Origin: Mortierella sp. BCC40632
Taxonomy: Eukaryota > Mortierellomycota > Mortierellomycetes > Mortierellales > Mortierellaceae
Reading direction: 5' to 3'
Assembly: GCA_011634665.1 (NCBI GenBank)
Contig: WAEK01000001.1
Coordinates: forward strand, 62,001-126,000
DNA: 64,000 nt
Made by a program: the position numbers and the translations under genes. Positions 1 to 13,356 of this stretch are shown here, piece after piece. How positions within the stretch are numbered: the first letter of the stretch is position 1; each line of letters begins with the position of its first letter. The notes under the pieces are model-generated. The model had not been told where the DNA came from, ran no database searches, and saw only the letters and a list, made by a program, of their open reading frames with translations.

Positions 1-3000
1 TTGGCGGCTTTCAGCTCCTTTTGGAGTCTTCTCTCTTCCCGGCGACGTTGATTGCTGATTTCTCGTTGTCGTTCTTTAGCAGAGAAATCTTTTGGTTCTT
101 TAGCGACATTATCGTTCGTCCCTGAATGCTGGCCAGCCTTTTCCGAGCCCACTTCTGTTTCTTCCACCTCTTCAACCACCTCCTCCACTTCCTCTTCCTC
201 TTCTTCCACTTCCTCTTCTTCCTCATCATCTTCATCATCATCGTCGTCCTCTCCATCCACAACGACATAGGCCCATCCTTTGGGAGCGGGTTTGTTAATA
301 ACCTTGGCTCGGTCTACAATAGAAGGCTTTAGCCGTGATTGCAAATTGACGGCCACCGCTTTGGATTTCTTTGACTTTTGCTTCAGCTTTTCCAGCAGTT
401 CATCGTTCTCATCCAGTCGGATCGTCGGGGCGCCATCTCCAGCCATTTGTTTTGCCTTGGCTATATCTGCCCTTGTTAACGTTGCTGTCTTTAGTTTTGG
501 CACCTCAGGTCGAATTCGGGATCGCGATCTTGCCATGTTGATCTCCTGTGATAACAGCTGCGATGGCAATGCACGGAATCCTGGAGACATATCAAGACGG
601 TTCTGTTTGGATGCCCCTACAGCATTAGCGACAGCAGCCGTCCGGTCTTTGGTGGCTCTTAGCGATCGTGAGGTCACGAAAGGAATGCTCGGTAGCTGTG
701 GTCCGACTGATGAATCCCTTCGTTTCGATTTCCGGGAGCTACTGTTGTTGATTCCGATTCCTGACTTGGACACACCCGATTGTAAAAGAGTACCGTCCTT
801 AGCGATCCTTTCTCCTGAACCCGTTCCCGAGACCATGGAGCCTTCTTCATCTCCCCCATCATCTTCATCTGGCTTATGGAATGGAACAATATTGTAAGAA
901 AAGATCTCGGGATCGATCTGTATGTTTAGAAATCCAGTCAAAGGGTTCACATCCAGGCTTTCGTAATCCTCCATTGCCTTTTGAAGAAGAGGCTCTGCTT
1001 GTTTCGACTGTCGACTAGCAGCGCGATAATAGGTAGTATCGACCTTGTTGTAGGTCAGGCAGTTTTGGTATATACGACGCGCATCCCCCTAAAATAAGCA
1101 TTGAACATGAAGTAGATCAGAATGAGCACCTTGTAAGTTTGACCTATATGTACTATACCCCGCATGAGCTGTTCCAAAGAAAAGCAAATCCTGAGCAACA
1201 TACAGCAAACTCTTCAACTGTCTGGTACTTGTGTGCATTCAGTTTCTCGCTCATCGTCTGGAAGCTGATTGGGTCCTTGATCACCTCATGGTAGTCCCGG
1301 ACTTCTTCTGCAGAGATTGGATATGCGAAATACTTTTGTCGATCAAGCCTAGTGACCAAATTAGAATCATGGACGAGACGATTAGACCTACTATCTACTG
1401 ATCAGTATCTTTTGCTCGACAAAGAAAAGACTTGACAATTACCTCTCAAGCTCTCCTAAAGTGTCCTCCAGAATGGTCTTTAGAGGGAACATGATCTTGC
1501 ACAAATACCGGTTCTGAATTTCTTGTCGCTTCAGCTTGGCCCGCTCTCGCTTCCGAACTAGCTCTGCCAACATGCGTACTTTTTCGAGATCGCCTCGGAG
1601 CATTAACTGAGTCTGAAGCTTCTTCATTTTTTCTTCTTCTGTTTGACGATGAGCAGATGCCGAGGCCGTCCAGGGTTCGAGGTGAAGTCGTTTCAGTAGA
1701 GGTGCTCCCCGTCGAGATTCTCGCTTCAGTGACCAATATTTGCAAATCGTATACAAAAACTGAAGCGCCGTAGATTTCTTCAAAGCTGTCGTTTTGGCGC
1801 CAAGTCTGCTCACATAGGGCAAGAGTCGTTGAACAATCAATGCCGGTGCAAGGGGAGCCCCAGGGCTATAGTGTTTCTGATGAGCCAGCGCCGCCTTGGA
1901 TGTCCTGGCACTATTCAACGCCGCCGCTGCTGCTGCTACCGAAGCATCTGATGCGCCCTTGTCACTGTTAGTCATGGAAGGTCGTCGTTGGATGGAGTGG
2001 TCTCCCTCTTCGCTGCGTGCATAGTCCGAGTCATCGCTATCGTCATCTATAATACGGATCTTTTTCTTTTTCTTGTAACCTTTGTCGGCAAACAAAGCCG
2101 CTGCTCCTGCAATATCCACAGCAGCCTTGTAATCCCTCTAATATTTCGAAACAAGTATGGATCCCATACACAGATTAGTGTGAGTAAATAAATGCTGGAC
2201 CATTGGTGATTGATAAAAAAAAAAGTGCTTCGCGAGTCGTGGCGCCCCTCTCCTTACAGGTGTGTGCTTGTGACAGTGTGCACGATAGACCAGCACTTCC
2301 CCTCCGCTATTCGAGACCTTTGACAGCCTCGACTTCATGTACAGATGCGCCTTCCGAGCACAGGTAACATGGAAGGCCCTGAAACAATTCTTTGTCTCAC
2401 ACTGAATACAAGCTCCCATGCGGATCTTGCAAATGTAACAAGTCAGTCTCCACCGACTAGCAGGGATCTTTTCAATATTGTCGATCGGTTCCATATAAAC
2501 TGTGTTGGCGACACCGACTTCTGGAATCCAGCTTGCACACAAGAGATGCGCCCATCGACTATTGGTCGTCTGCTTGAATGCTCCACCTTCCCCAGGACAA
2601 AAAATACAAGAAACTGGCATCTGTGGCGACAGCATACACTTGCGACAAAGCCATTGACCCTCAGGGATGTATGGGATACCATAACAATCTATGAGAGGTG
2701 AAGAAGAGACAGACCCATAGTTAGACGACCGCCTTTTTTTTCCCCTTCAAAGCTGCTTTCTGCTTGCATGGTCGTAGATGTTCCTAATACCTTGGTGAAC
2801 AGCCAAGTTACAGCCATCGCAAAAGACAATGGCGTTACTATTTTCACATTCGCCATCATCGCAAATATTGCAAGCCGAATCTTCAGGAGGCAGGTTCTCT
2901 GTTGGCTTTGGGATATTTTTAGTCTATTACAAACGTCGAACAGACAATATACAGTTAGCGCTCGTCAGAGTAAAATAAAGAAAGTAAAAAAGTAAAAAAA

Positions 3001-4942
3001 AAAAAAAGATAACCAAAGATAACCAAAGATTCTAAATTACCAAATCGAACCACTCCTTTTCAAGGCGGTCAAAAATCTTTTCAAATGTCGAAGAGGTGAT
3101 CTCGCTCAAGTCCTGCTTGCGCCGCTCTGCATTGATCTCCCTTAGCCAAAACTCGTCTAGAGAACAGGGCAAGGTTGTATATGGATACACAACAGACTCT
3201 TTAGTCTTTTTTTCTTTTTTTTTTTTTTTTTTTTTTTTTTCATGATCAACCAAATCGGGAAAATATCAACACCCGATTCCAACATACCTTGTTCATCCAT
3301 GTCGTATTCAACGCGCTCCGCTAATTCAGTTTCCGTTGGCTCTAAATTTTCAAAATCACAATAGGGTTAGTCAACCATCTATACAAATCTAAAATAAAAC
3401 AACCTCTCTCTCCCCCCCCCTAAGAATCTGCCCACTGCAACTCCAGAACCTCCCCTGGGTAGACATACCAATATAGCGCACATTGTGTCCGGCCGGCAGA
3501 CTGTACTCTTCCAAATCATCATCATCTTGTGGAATGTACCGAAACGACGACTTGGGCAGTTGTGATGTGGGGGTCTTGGGCTCGAGAACTGAATGGGGCA
3601 AAGCTCCTGCTTGTGAACGCTGCTGCTGTTTGTCCGGAGTGTCTGTAGTAATCACAGGTTTACGTTGAGAGTCCTTTGCTGGTTGGCTAGGAGCCTTATT
3701 CAAGGAGTCTGCTTTTGGCACAGTTGTTGTGGCTGCCTCAGGCTTTGTGTGAGAATGTGTTGATGGTCCAGTCTTGTGTTCTCCATCTACATCCATAGGT
3801 TCCGCCGGCGGTGGTGCCGAGTTAACAGTCATCGGTAGTAACTGTGAAGGAGTTTGGTGCAGTGGTTGTTTGTCTGTGCCTCGGTGATTTTCTGGTGAGG
3901 AACTCTGCTTTAGACTTGAAGTCTCAGCCTCGCTATCAATAAATCCTTTGGCATCAAAAAACACTTCAGGATCAGAAGCAGCCTCCATATCCTGATCTTC
4001 GCCCTGAGTTGCATTGGTTTTAAATGGTGAGTGGTCCATGGCTATGGTATTGCTCTGGGATTTTTCTTCTCCTGTTGAGGCTCCTGCTGCTTTGTCAAGC
4101 CCCTCAGCACTGTCATGGAAAACATCATTTACAGCGGTATTGACAGCAGCACCTGCTTCAGCGGGCTGGGAAACAACTCCCGTTGTATTGGTTGTATCTG
4201 AAGCATGGGTTGCAGTCAAGGCTGAGTGGTTGTCCTGTGAACGCGGCTTGGAGTCTTTGGTCTCAGTTGTTGCAGAAACTGACTGGTCGATATCTATGAG
4301 CATGTTGGTATCCTCGGCTTTAATAGTTGTCTCCAGAGATTGCGACTCTGCAGTCCATGTCTTTTTTGCCTCGGTTAATGCCTCTGTCTTCTTGGCATCG
4401 TCTACGACAGGAGAAGAATTGTCAACAACTTCGAGTCGAAGAGATGGATTCAGGTACGGAAAGAACTCAATGTAGGAGCGTTCTTCCCTCGGCTTATTTT
4501 CTTCATCTCCATAGTCGTGTCGTGAGGATGCAGGATGATTGGCTAAAAGTGAATGGTTGACATGATGATCGTGTTCATCTCCATGTTGATGGCCATAATG
4601 TCCCAGAGCTGAACCAAGGTCAAAAAAGTCGCCAGAGTCATGCCCACCTCCAGACCGAGACTTCGGGGGACGGCCCTTCCTGGGGTATCGAATTCTTCCT
4701 TTGCGATCTCTTCTTCTGCCACTGCTGCTACTATGACTTCGACTAGGAGCTGATGCAACGAGGATTGGTTTGGGATTCATGTCGTTTGCTGGTGGTTCTG
4801 GCGCGTCGGGTCTCGGCATGTGAATCTTTACAAAATGGCGTTCCAGGCCCTGCTTTGTTTGGAAAGTGAGTGGGCACCCGGGCACGACACAGAGAAAGAT
4901 CTCCTTCTGTGAAGGCGACAAAGCCCTTTTTTGTGGAAACAA
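1..4942 (-). CDS. BRPF/Nto1-like scaffold of a MYST histone acetyltransferase complex (3' end beyond the left edge)
   Basis: Exons on the minus strand: 4942(?)-3469, 3341-3288, 3198-3041, 2923-2791, 2688-2258, 2137-1443, 1348-1204, 1088 to the left edge; all phases agree. Domains in order: a C2H2 finger (C-x4-C-x12-H-x4-H) near residue 18; an AT-hook-like [16 protein letters not shown]; a long Ser/Thr/Ala-rich linker; an enhancer-of-polycomb-like segment (SFRYIPQ to EWFDLTKN); PHD1 (CNICDDGEC...[11 protein letters not shown]); a zinc knuckle and PHD2 (CPGEGGAFK...[20 protein letters not shown]); then a bromodomain ([23 protein letters not shown]). The tail is Ser-rich and then very acidic. 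This is the order of animal BRPF1, which anchors MOZ/MORF/HBO1 enzymes acetylating H3; yeast Nto1 in NuA3 is the fungal counterpart. The start is unresolved: the frame at 4942 opens with TTG and has no ATG back to the stop at 5026, so a short upstream exon joined at the AG near 4926 is likely. A PWWP domain, if present, lies beyond position 1. Confidence 0.9.
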
Positions 4943-6324
4943 TCGATAAAAAGAAAAAGTGAGAATGAGTAAGTGAGCGAGCGAAGGAGAGAAGAGTGAT
5001 GCACAGAGCGAGGCGTTGATAAATCAGCGTGCATGTAACAGATGGAGGCGCTAATATTTTAGCCAGTGATGGAGATGCGCAGAATGCTCAGGCTGACTCT
5101 GCACAGAGATTGCATTTCTAATCTGTGCCCCCCATTGTCACTCAGGCGCTCATTATCGATCACAGTCTCTCCTCTCCGTCCACCATCTCCCCAATGCGCA
5201 GGGCATGCTGCTGCATGCATGCAGTTTCTGCCTCTCTTACTTGATCTTTGCCAGGCCAGTGGCGGCAGCGGCTTCGTCGAGACGGAGGGAGGCCATAGGC
5301 GTGAAGCTTGTATATTTATATGTCTAGGAGAAAAAATGGTCGCTCCTCTCTTTCTCTCGCTCTCTTTCTCTCGGTCGCGCTTGCTCCGGGGCCGACTTGA
5401 CCGATGCGCAATCGATGGTGCACGTAGACTACGAGATGAAAGAGACAGGGCTAATGCTGTGGACAGAGATGTGGGACGGTCCAACAGGCCTACCTGCCAT
5501 ATATTACGTCACAAGGACAAAAAAAACGGGTGGGGAGTGTCATTTGACATGTCTAGAGTAATCCAGCCGTGCCTGGCGCCATGGATTTTGGCGATATCCC
5601 GAGTGTAGGCTATTAGAGATCTGCCTGTCAAGAGTCCAGGTGAAGGCAGAGGGTGGAGACAGTGACAGAACAGCCAGTGCAGAAACATACAGACAAAAGT
5701 GAAGAGGGACAAACGCTGGTTGGATTACTCAGTAGGTCAATTGACAGCTCCCAGTCCAGCGCCCACCGTCAACAGCATTAGACTGGGGTGGTTAAATTGG
5801 GGGGAGAGGGTATCTATTTCATTCAGGGCCAAACAGACGGAAAGCTGTTGTGATTGACATCAGTCTAAAGGCATCTTGTCTCTGAACGAAAGTAGTCTGG
5901 ACCTATCACTGTCTCAAGGACCGGTTTGTCGGATTCAACAGAACAAGGGTACAGAAGTTGCTCCTCGAGAAGGCAATGTAGTCCGCACGTGGGATTGTTC
6001 CTTTCGTTATCCAAAGTGAGGGAGGAAGTCTTTTTTTTTTTTTTTTTTTTTTATCCACGCGAGGAATCAATTCGGTAACACATAGGTGGTTAACAATGCA
6101 CCACCACCTCCCCCCACACCCCGATTTGATTCTTGGATAACAAGAGTACAAACAACTACTTCAATCAGGATACTCGTCTGATAGACCATAACTACACCAT
6201 ACCAAAGAGGGAAAGGTGGCCTATTGCTTTCTTAAAGAGGTCCACGCGTCATGTTCGGTCTGATCTACAGTTTTGTATTGGCAATGTATTATGTAAATGG
6301 AATGCTATGCTAGACTCTCACTCT
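4943..6324. other. Intergenic: 5' side of the BRPF gene, 3' side of the AVT gene
   Basis: No coding sequence is supported here. The open frames present lack domains and splice logic. A 20-nt T run lies near 6031-6051. Both flanking genes are on the minus strand, so this must hold the BRPF promoter, its probable first exon and the AVT 3' UTR. Confidence 0.6.
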
Positions 6325-8729
6325 CTAGTGCTTAGAGAAGCTTTGGACAGTAATAACAAGGGTATAGGAAAAGACGAGGAGTCCAAATAGGATGAGGGAA
6401 ACATCCGTAATCTTGCGCCAAAGAGGCTGCCCAGGGAAGGCCTTGAGATGGAACAAAGGTGGGAAAATGAAAAGCAAAGGTGCACATGCAAACGAACCCA
6501 CAAAGGCAATGAAAATATCCAGCTTTGTGTAGCCTGCATAAGCAACCACAGCCACGCCAACATCAATTAGAATGCGGACGAGGTTTTCCTTCATCACCCT
6601 GGAGGTAGTCTTGGGTCCAGGGCCCGTGGCCTTGAAGACTGCATGCTCGATGATACGGATGCAAGGGAAGAGCATCAAAGGCGTAGTCAAGAAGACTGCA
6701 ATGATATACAAAATTTGAATAGCATTCTTGCCAGCCTTCTCGCCAGAGGTACTGCTTGGAAGGTCATCAAGGACAATAGTCTGGACACTATCACCATAGG
6801 CGGCATAGCCAAGGCTTCCAAAACTGACCAGCAACACGCACACCACGCTCAGAACGATTGTCAAAGCGCGAGGGAATTGCTTTGGGTCGGCCATGCTTCC
6901 ACAGATTGGGATAACCATTCCGATGCCCTCATACGAGAAAACAGCTATAGTGGAGATGAGGAAGCACAGTAAATGTCAGATATAATGCAAAAATAATAAT
7001 AATAATAATAATAATCGAGTGGTAAATGAGAGAGAAAAAGAGAGGAGACGACGCTTGTCCCCAAAGAAATACCGTACCTGTGCCAATAAAGATACCAAAG
7101 TCGTCAGAGTTGAACAGGCGGAGAGAGTTGGGAGATCCTTGGTTGGTGACCAATTCCTTGATGTCATAGACATACAAGTAGAGCAAACCCACGATGATGC
7201 ACAAATCAGCAACAAAGGTACTGAATCCCAATCGACCAATGTTCCGAACAAGTGTGAAGGGTACGAGGATGACAAAGAAAATGGCAATCCACACAATCTT
7301 GTCGAGTTCGGCTCCTCCTAGACTGTCAACCACAATGGCGAACTGCTGGGCAAAGAAAATACAGTAACCGCTATTTATATGTGTACAAAATGACGGAGTC
7401 AGATCATTGCTGTGAGAATGCGGTCTTTGGCATCCAAAAGTCAAAAAAAAAAAAATTCTTCCTTACCAGCAAAAGCCAAACTGCGAAATGGCAATCGAGA
7501 ACAGGACCAAATACCGCATCCAACGTCCATAAAAGTACTGTCCAATGTCTCCATAGGAGCCAGGGTGGATGTTTCGGCACTTGACAAGGAGAAGGAAAGA
7601 ATGCAGACAAAGCGTCGCAATCAACGTCATGAACAAAGGCGCAAACAAAATGCCACCGTTCTTGAAGGCATTGGGAAGGAACAGGATTCCACTGGCAATG
7701 AATCTATAAAGAACCATCGCATAGAAAAAGTAGAGTGTCAATTACCTTGAGCACAAACAAAATGTACTACGCCGTTAACAAAGACAAAACAAATAGAAAA
7801 AAAAATCCAGGTTCAAGCAGGACTTACGTTTTGAAGAGCATTCCAACTGCCTTGGAAAAGGAAATCTTCTCCTCTGGTTCCTCGATGGCAATCTCATCCT
7901 CCTTGAGCTCCTCACCTGGAACAAAATACCTCCGGCTTCCCAACGTATCCGCCATAGAAATTCTCCGTTTATCCGCATCTCGAGGTACCACAATCGAGCG
8001 TCTAGGTACCGACTTGAAGTTCTCGCCCGCGAAATGATCAAACTCGTACATGTTAAAGTTACCCAGGAAGTGAAGGAAGGATTTGGAATGAAGTGCTGGA
8101 GCGGGCTCGCCGCGGGTCACAGCATCTTGTTGGATATAATGACGACGGAACCCTCCTGGGGTCTTGATCGAGGCAATCATGGGATCTTCTTCACTCTTAG
8201 GAGCGTGGTAGGTATATGATCTTGGACCAAGCTTTTGCCGAGTCTGTTTCTCGTGCCACTTGTAGACATCGTTCACCTCGGCTCCTCCTTGAAGTTTGAA
8301 GTGGGAATTAAGAACAGCCGAATCGGATCCTTCCGAGGTGGATCGTCCAGAGCTGGAAGGAGCGTGTGTAGAAGAAGAAGTGGACGCATTGGAGAGCTGT
8401 CGTCCTAGCTTGTTGACACTCTTTTCCTCTGAGATGGCCTCGACTGTCGTATGACTAAATCCATCCGAAGCAAGCTTTGGAGAAGTGGAGGATAATGTGG
8501 GAGAAAGTGGGCTAATGTCGGCCACCAAAGGTGGAAATGCCAAATGCTGTCCGACGATCGTGTGGAGTTGTTGAGGATCCAGATCCCTTGTTGGCTGCAT
8601 AGTCTCGCTTGCATCGACTTGTAATCTCCTTGTAGATACGGATCGAGCTACCGATGAAGACATAATATCGGACTCGCCGCCAATATTGATTGTAATGTCG
8701 TCAGGAACGACAGGTGTGTTGGCTGCCAT
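6325..8729 (-). CDS. Vacuolar amino-acid transporter, AAAP family (AVT3/AVT4 type)
   Basis: Four exons, 8729-7828, 7703-7467, 7370-7078 and 6944-6325, give 683 residues with consistent phases. The first 300 residues are a hydrophilic, Ser-rich cytosolic domain. They are followed by about ten hydrophobic segments of the amino acid/auxin permease fold, beginning with the diagnostic FIASGILFLPNAFKNGG, comparable to GTGVLFLPKAF in Avt3/Avt4/PAT proteins. Another family landmark is VFSYEGIGMVIPI in exon 4. Members move neutral and other amino acids out of the vacuole by proton coupling. The start is the ATG at 8729, with stops upstream. The long N-terminus is as in Avt3/Avt4. Transport direction and substrate are inferred from the family, not visible in the sequence. 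Confidence 0.9.
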
Positions 8730-10836
8730 CGATGTCGTTTACTAGAGACAGAAAAGGCCAGTTGATGGGAATGATTGACGTAGACGTGATGGTTTGGGTC
8801 AAAGTGGACGAAGTAGGATAAGAGATCCGAAGGAGAAAGAGTAGATAAACAGACAAAAAGACGGGAAGGAGTGAAAGAAGGAGGGAGATCCAAGAAGACC
8901 AAGAAAGCGAAAGGGGGATTAGGTAAAGAGGAAAAAAGGCCTTTGGTGAAGGCATTGAGCTGTGTCTTTTAAGCAAACTACGTTCCTCAGAAAAGTAAGA
9001 GGCGATGACGGTGGCGAGGCAACGTGGAGAGGAACAGGGGACGGGGAACCCACCGTCAGAGCTCGCGCCCTCAGCGGCTGTCTCTCCGGCGGAGAAGCCT
9101 AAACTCAGCTGGACATCGCCCGATGACGGACTTGGCCCTAGCCAGGCACAAAAAAGCTCGATCGTCTCTGGGAACTGGGGTCTCTCTCTGAAGCACGATG
9201 TCGATCAACAAGGGCCCAAGCGGGTAACATGTCTGTGCCTCTGTTCATAACAGTCTAGCACAGGTATGGAGAGCTAAGGGCGATCATAATCATGGGTGTG
9301 GAGGACACTCTAGTCCACCCGAGGATGAGGAAAAGAGGAGGCGAAAAGCACGAGAGAAGTGACCGTGAGTAGCTCGCCATGCGCCCACCAAACAGTCCCG
9401 CTCTTTATTCCCCTTTGAAAAAAGAGTCCCCAGTCCTATTGCTCAGGCACCAGGGGAAACAAGGTTCGGACAGGCATCTCGTTAGCCCGGGTGATGTTTG
9501 ACTTTAGTGTGAACACAAACGCAGGCCTCTCTCTCTCTCTCTCTCACTCTCTCCCTTCTCTCTTCTCTCCCTTCTCTCACTTGTCCTTACTTCAGCCTAG
9601 TGGATATGTGTGGGCGGTATGTTTGGGTTTCCTTCGATTGTTTTCCTCTGGATTGTGGGACAGAAAGACACTAGCCCGACTAGTACCGCGGGCCAAACGA
9701 TCAGGACAACACCGACACTGTCCAGAAGAGCATCGGGGTGCCCAGCTGGCAGCAATATAAAGAGGGAGAGCGCTGGACGGGTTTAGCTGTGATAACTTTT
9801 GAATCCCAGACAAAGGAGGAAGGTGAAGACGGCAAGGCAGGACATGGGGCACGTACAGTCAATCAAGTCTTGGTGCTAGTAGATCCTCCGATCCAACCAC
9901 TGACTGACACTGTACGGTTTTCTACAATAGACTATCAAAGGAAATCAATGACGTTCTGCCTTTTTGCTCGTCCGACCCCGCTGGGAAGAGCCTCTATAGA
10001 CTTATAGACTAGCGTCCTTCACTCCTAACCGTCTTCCCTCAGTCGAAACAAAATCATTTCGTCTGGGAACTTCGTGGGACTGACTGAGAGACCTGCAAGC
10101 GGAGGTCAGGTACTCCGATGTCCGTTACACTGCTTGGGCAATTAGTGAAATAAAGCGCCGTGTGATGTCATTTGTACCGCCGGGCTTTTCGTGTGGGCAT
10201 GGGGACCCAGAGGATAACAACAAATCTTTTGGAGCATAGACTGGCTATTGTGGGAGACGTGCATGTGTCGTGTGCTTGAGAGTAATGTACTACTCCTAAG
10301 ATAGAACTGAGTGCCATCCATTTGCATACTTAATTGATGAGGGGAGAAGGAGGAACAGAGAGTGTGGGGATTTTTCAAGTCAACTGGTGTGAATAAAATG
10401 GTGATCAGGTTCAGCAGATTTACAAAGAGCAACGACAAAGCCATTTGCTTATCAGAACCACAATTCATTGTTAATCTAGCACAGCCTTTCGCACAGCCTG
10501 CTAAGTCAAAAAGGAGGAGTAAATCTTCCGTATAAAAAATCAGTAGTCGCCCCTATATCTTGTACCGAAAAGATCGACAAAAGAGCAGCGGTTTTAGTGC
10601 GGGGACATCCTACACCATCTTGGATTCAGTAGCTGATCGACTAACCCTCAGTGACAAGATATGAGAAACTGACTGCAGCACCAGCTTGGGATTAAGTTTC
10701 AAAAAACGCTCCATGACCAACCAACCAACCAACCAACCAACCAAAAAAAAAAAAGGTTGTGAAAGAAATATGGGTTCACTCATCCTTTAATCAAAACGAG
10801 TTGTACAAGTGGTAAGTTGACGTCTTAATGACCAGT
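8730..10836. other. Intergenic, no recognised gene
   Basis: About 2.1 kb between the AVT start and the eL6 stop. It holds a CT-rich microsatellite at 9525-9575 and a (CCAA)n tract near 10717-10743 next to an A run. The short frames show no family resemblance. It must contain the AVT promoter (8.7-9.3 kb). Confidence 0.6.
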
Positions 10837-12280
10837 TTAGAACTTGAGGGCATGAGGAGCCTGGCCCTTGGTAAGGGAGAACTTGGAAGCCAAGTACTGG
10901 GGAAGGTACTCAACCTTGTTGACGGCCTCAAGGATGAGCTTGTCAGTCGACTTCTGAAGAGCGACCTTGTTAGCAGCAAGGGGCTCCTTCTTCTTCTGGC
11001 CCTCGAAGAAAGCCTCCTCAGAAACGGCCTTCTTGGCAGCCTTGGAGCGAGCGAAGTAGGCATCGTTCAACTGGGCATCGATCTGGGATTGATCCAAGAC
11101 AACAAAAAAGAAACGACGGTCAGTGCGTTAGATAATGTCTCTGCATATTCTGGTAATCTTCTCTTGCTGTCTGCCACAAATTTCCTGATTCATAGCAACT
11201 GTCCATTGGCAAGTCTCCAGAGATCTCATCCAGTAATCAAGATCCAAAAGAAACAAGAACAGCTAAAGAAAAAAATAAGAAAAAAAAATCGCCAACATAC
11301 CTTGGAAGCATCGATGTTGACCTTGGTGGAGGTGGCAATGACGTAGGCCTGGTTGACGCGCTTGAGGGGAACGCCGTTGACCTTGAAGGGACCAGAGACG
11401 AGCAACAAGCCAGACTCGAGCTGCTTCAAGAAGACAACGCGCTTGCCACGGAAGCGACCGGCCAAGAGGATGAGGACGGTACCGGGGACAATGGCGCTGC
11501 GGAGCTTAGCAGCGCGAGCGTGCTTGCGGTGCTTCAAGGGCTTGGTAGCATCCTCAGCCTCGTAGAAGCGGGGAGCCTTGTTGAGGGCCACGGAGCGAGA
11601 GCCACCGTTCTTGGCACCCTTGACCTCAACCTTCTTGGCGGTGGCAGGGGGGCAGACAGCAAGAGTGCTGACGGGCTTGCGCTTGTACAAAACACGCTTG
11701 GCAATGGTCTGCGAGCGGCTGTACTTGGACACACCGACAGTCAGGAACGAGTTGCGGGGCTAATAGTAATCCCAAGTTGATGACAAATGAAAATCCGTAA
11801 GGGGTGATTAATATCGAGATGCTTTTTGATAATTGCTTCCTCCATATCCCATAGTAAAGCGGTTTGCTGGAAAAAGTCCATGCTGTCAAATGAGTGTCTG
11901 TAGGGCGATTGTGAGTCGTAACTGGATTGGACAAAGTCGAGCACTGTAAGGAAGGTGGAAAATAAGCTGTCGTAGGAGATCTGTTGGTCAAAAGTCCCTG
12001 GAAAAAGATACGAGCGTGTGTGACGGGAAGAGTTTTTGAGCTCTGACTTTCAAAGGCGCTTTTTCAAGATTGATGGCACTAGAGTTGGCCTTCATGATCA
12101 AGTATTTGAACAATCCAGTCAATGTCGAAAACAACGCTATTTTTTGTGCATCGCTTTACTGGCATGCAGTTCCGATGGCCCACTCCATCCTGATGATAGT
12201 TAAGTTGATGAGTAGTGAATCTCGGGAGGGTTGGTCAGTTCCTGAGTAAAGTGAAATATGTCGCATACCTTGTGAACCAT
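10837..12280 (-). CDS. RPL6: 60S ribosomal protein eL6
   Basis: Exons 12280-12269 (candidate), 11759-11301 and 11082-10837 give 238 residues. The eL6 core is unmistakable: [16 protein letters not shown], then [36 protein letters not shown] and [16 protein letters not shown], followed by the Lys-rich C-terminal helices ending in HALKF. Exon 2 has no ATG: its frame reads [14 protein letters not shown] back to an acceptor at 11760-11761. The best upstream start is ATG-GTT-CAC-AAG followed by a GTATGC donor at 12268, giving MVHK and a 509-nt intron in phase; this first exon is inference. The protein is a constitutive large-subunit component. It is divergent from the p23 gene. Confidence 0.93.
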
Positions 12281-13356
12281 TTCTGATATCTAAAGAGTCG
12301 AACAAAAGAGTGACGAAAAAAGGACGATGGTGAGTGATCGGGATCTCGACAAAAGATAGTGGACTGATGGGTCCCAGATGACCGGAGCAACGTCGAGATC
12401 CTGCATTCCATGAGTCGTTCCTCAAAAGATCTCATTGAGCGGGGTCATTCTCTAAAAAGAGGCTGATGCTGATGCGATCTAGGTGATTATATGATTGTTG
12501 CCAGCGACCATGATGTGATGGAGGCTGGATTTCTCCGTTTTTGATTGCTTATCGCTCCTTGTACTGCTTTCTGAGGTTACTCCAAATAGGTAAGTCGGGT
12601 AATCGGCGAACCTCCATCAGAGTGCTCCATCCGATTAGGAGGCGGGTACCGATTTTTGAAGTGTAGGCTATTACAAGATAGCCATAGATCCCATGGAAGT
12701 ACTGGCACCTCCAGACGGGCTCTCAGTGGTGCTAGTCATGACGGCCGGAAGGTATAAGCATATCGATGGATATGCAGATGGATGGGATGTCGAAGGTGGT
12801 ATGTGGATCCTGATCCCTAGGCTATCGCTGGATATGCGTTGGATGCTCTCTCATGGGTTCAAGGTTGATCCTCAGCGAATCAATGGCCAGTGACTGCTTT
12901 TGACTCTTTCCACTCTGCACCGCACGACATACATCTTGGGACAAGAAAGAGAAGGAGCAAGCAAGACGAGGCAGAGACCATGAAATAAGTCAGACAGGCC
13001 CCTTAAATTACGGCGACCTCCTGCTACCTTCCTGTGGTGCATGCTGTAGACCATCTTCCCATGGTTTTCAGGTGGGATAGGGATGGGCCATGGAGTCATC
13101 CATGTCAGCATTGGAGAGTAATTTCCAGTTGTGCATTTCTGGTCACCTCTAGTTCTAGACGTCATAACGCTCTTCTTGGGCTGGTCTTCACGATGGAGTC
13201 TCCAGAAACGCGTACGAGTCCAAGAAGAAGGAGTGTGACTGTGGCAGAAGTGAATAGATTTATAGAGAACCACAAGGACTCATTCGCATCTGTTCTCTTC
13301 CACTTTCTCTCACTCCTCTTCCCCCTCATCTCCGATCACACATCTCCACAGCAATC
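12281..13356. promoter_or_regulatory. Divergent intergenic region between eL6 and p23
   Basis: About 1.08 kb separate the candidate eL6 start from the p23 ATG, so both promoters should lie here. I see no gene. The stretch 13280-13350 upstream of p23 is pyrimidine-rich, as is common just upstream of fungal transcription starts. Confidence 0.5.

Noticed and set aside
5066..5608. 180-codon plus-strand frame upstream of BRPF
   Set aside because: No domain and no plausible composition; it lies in the expected BRPF promoter/leader.
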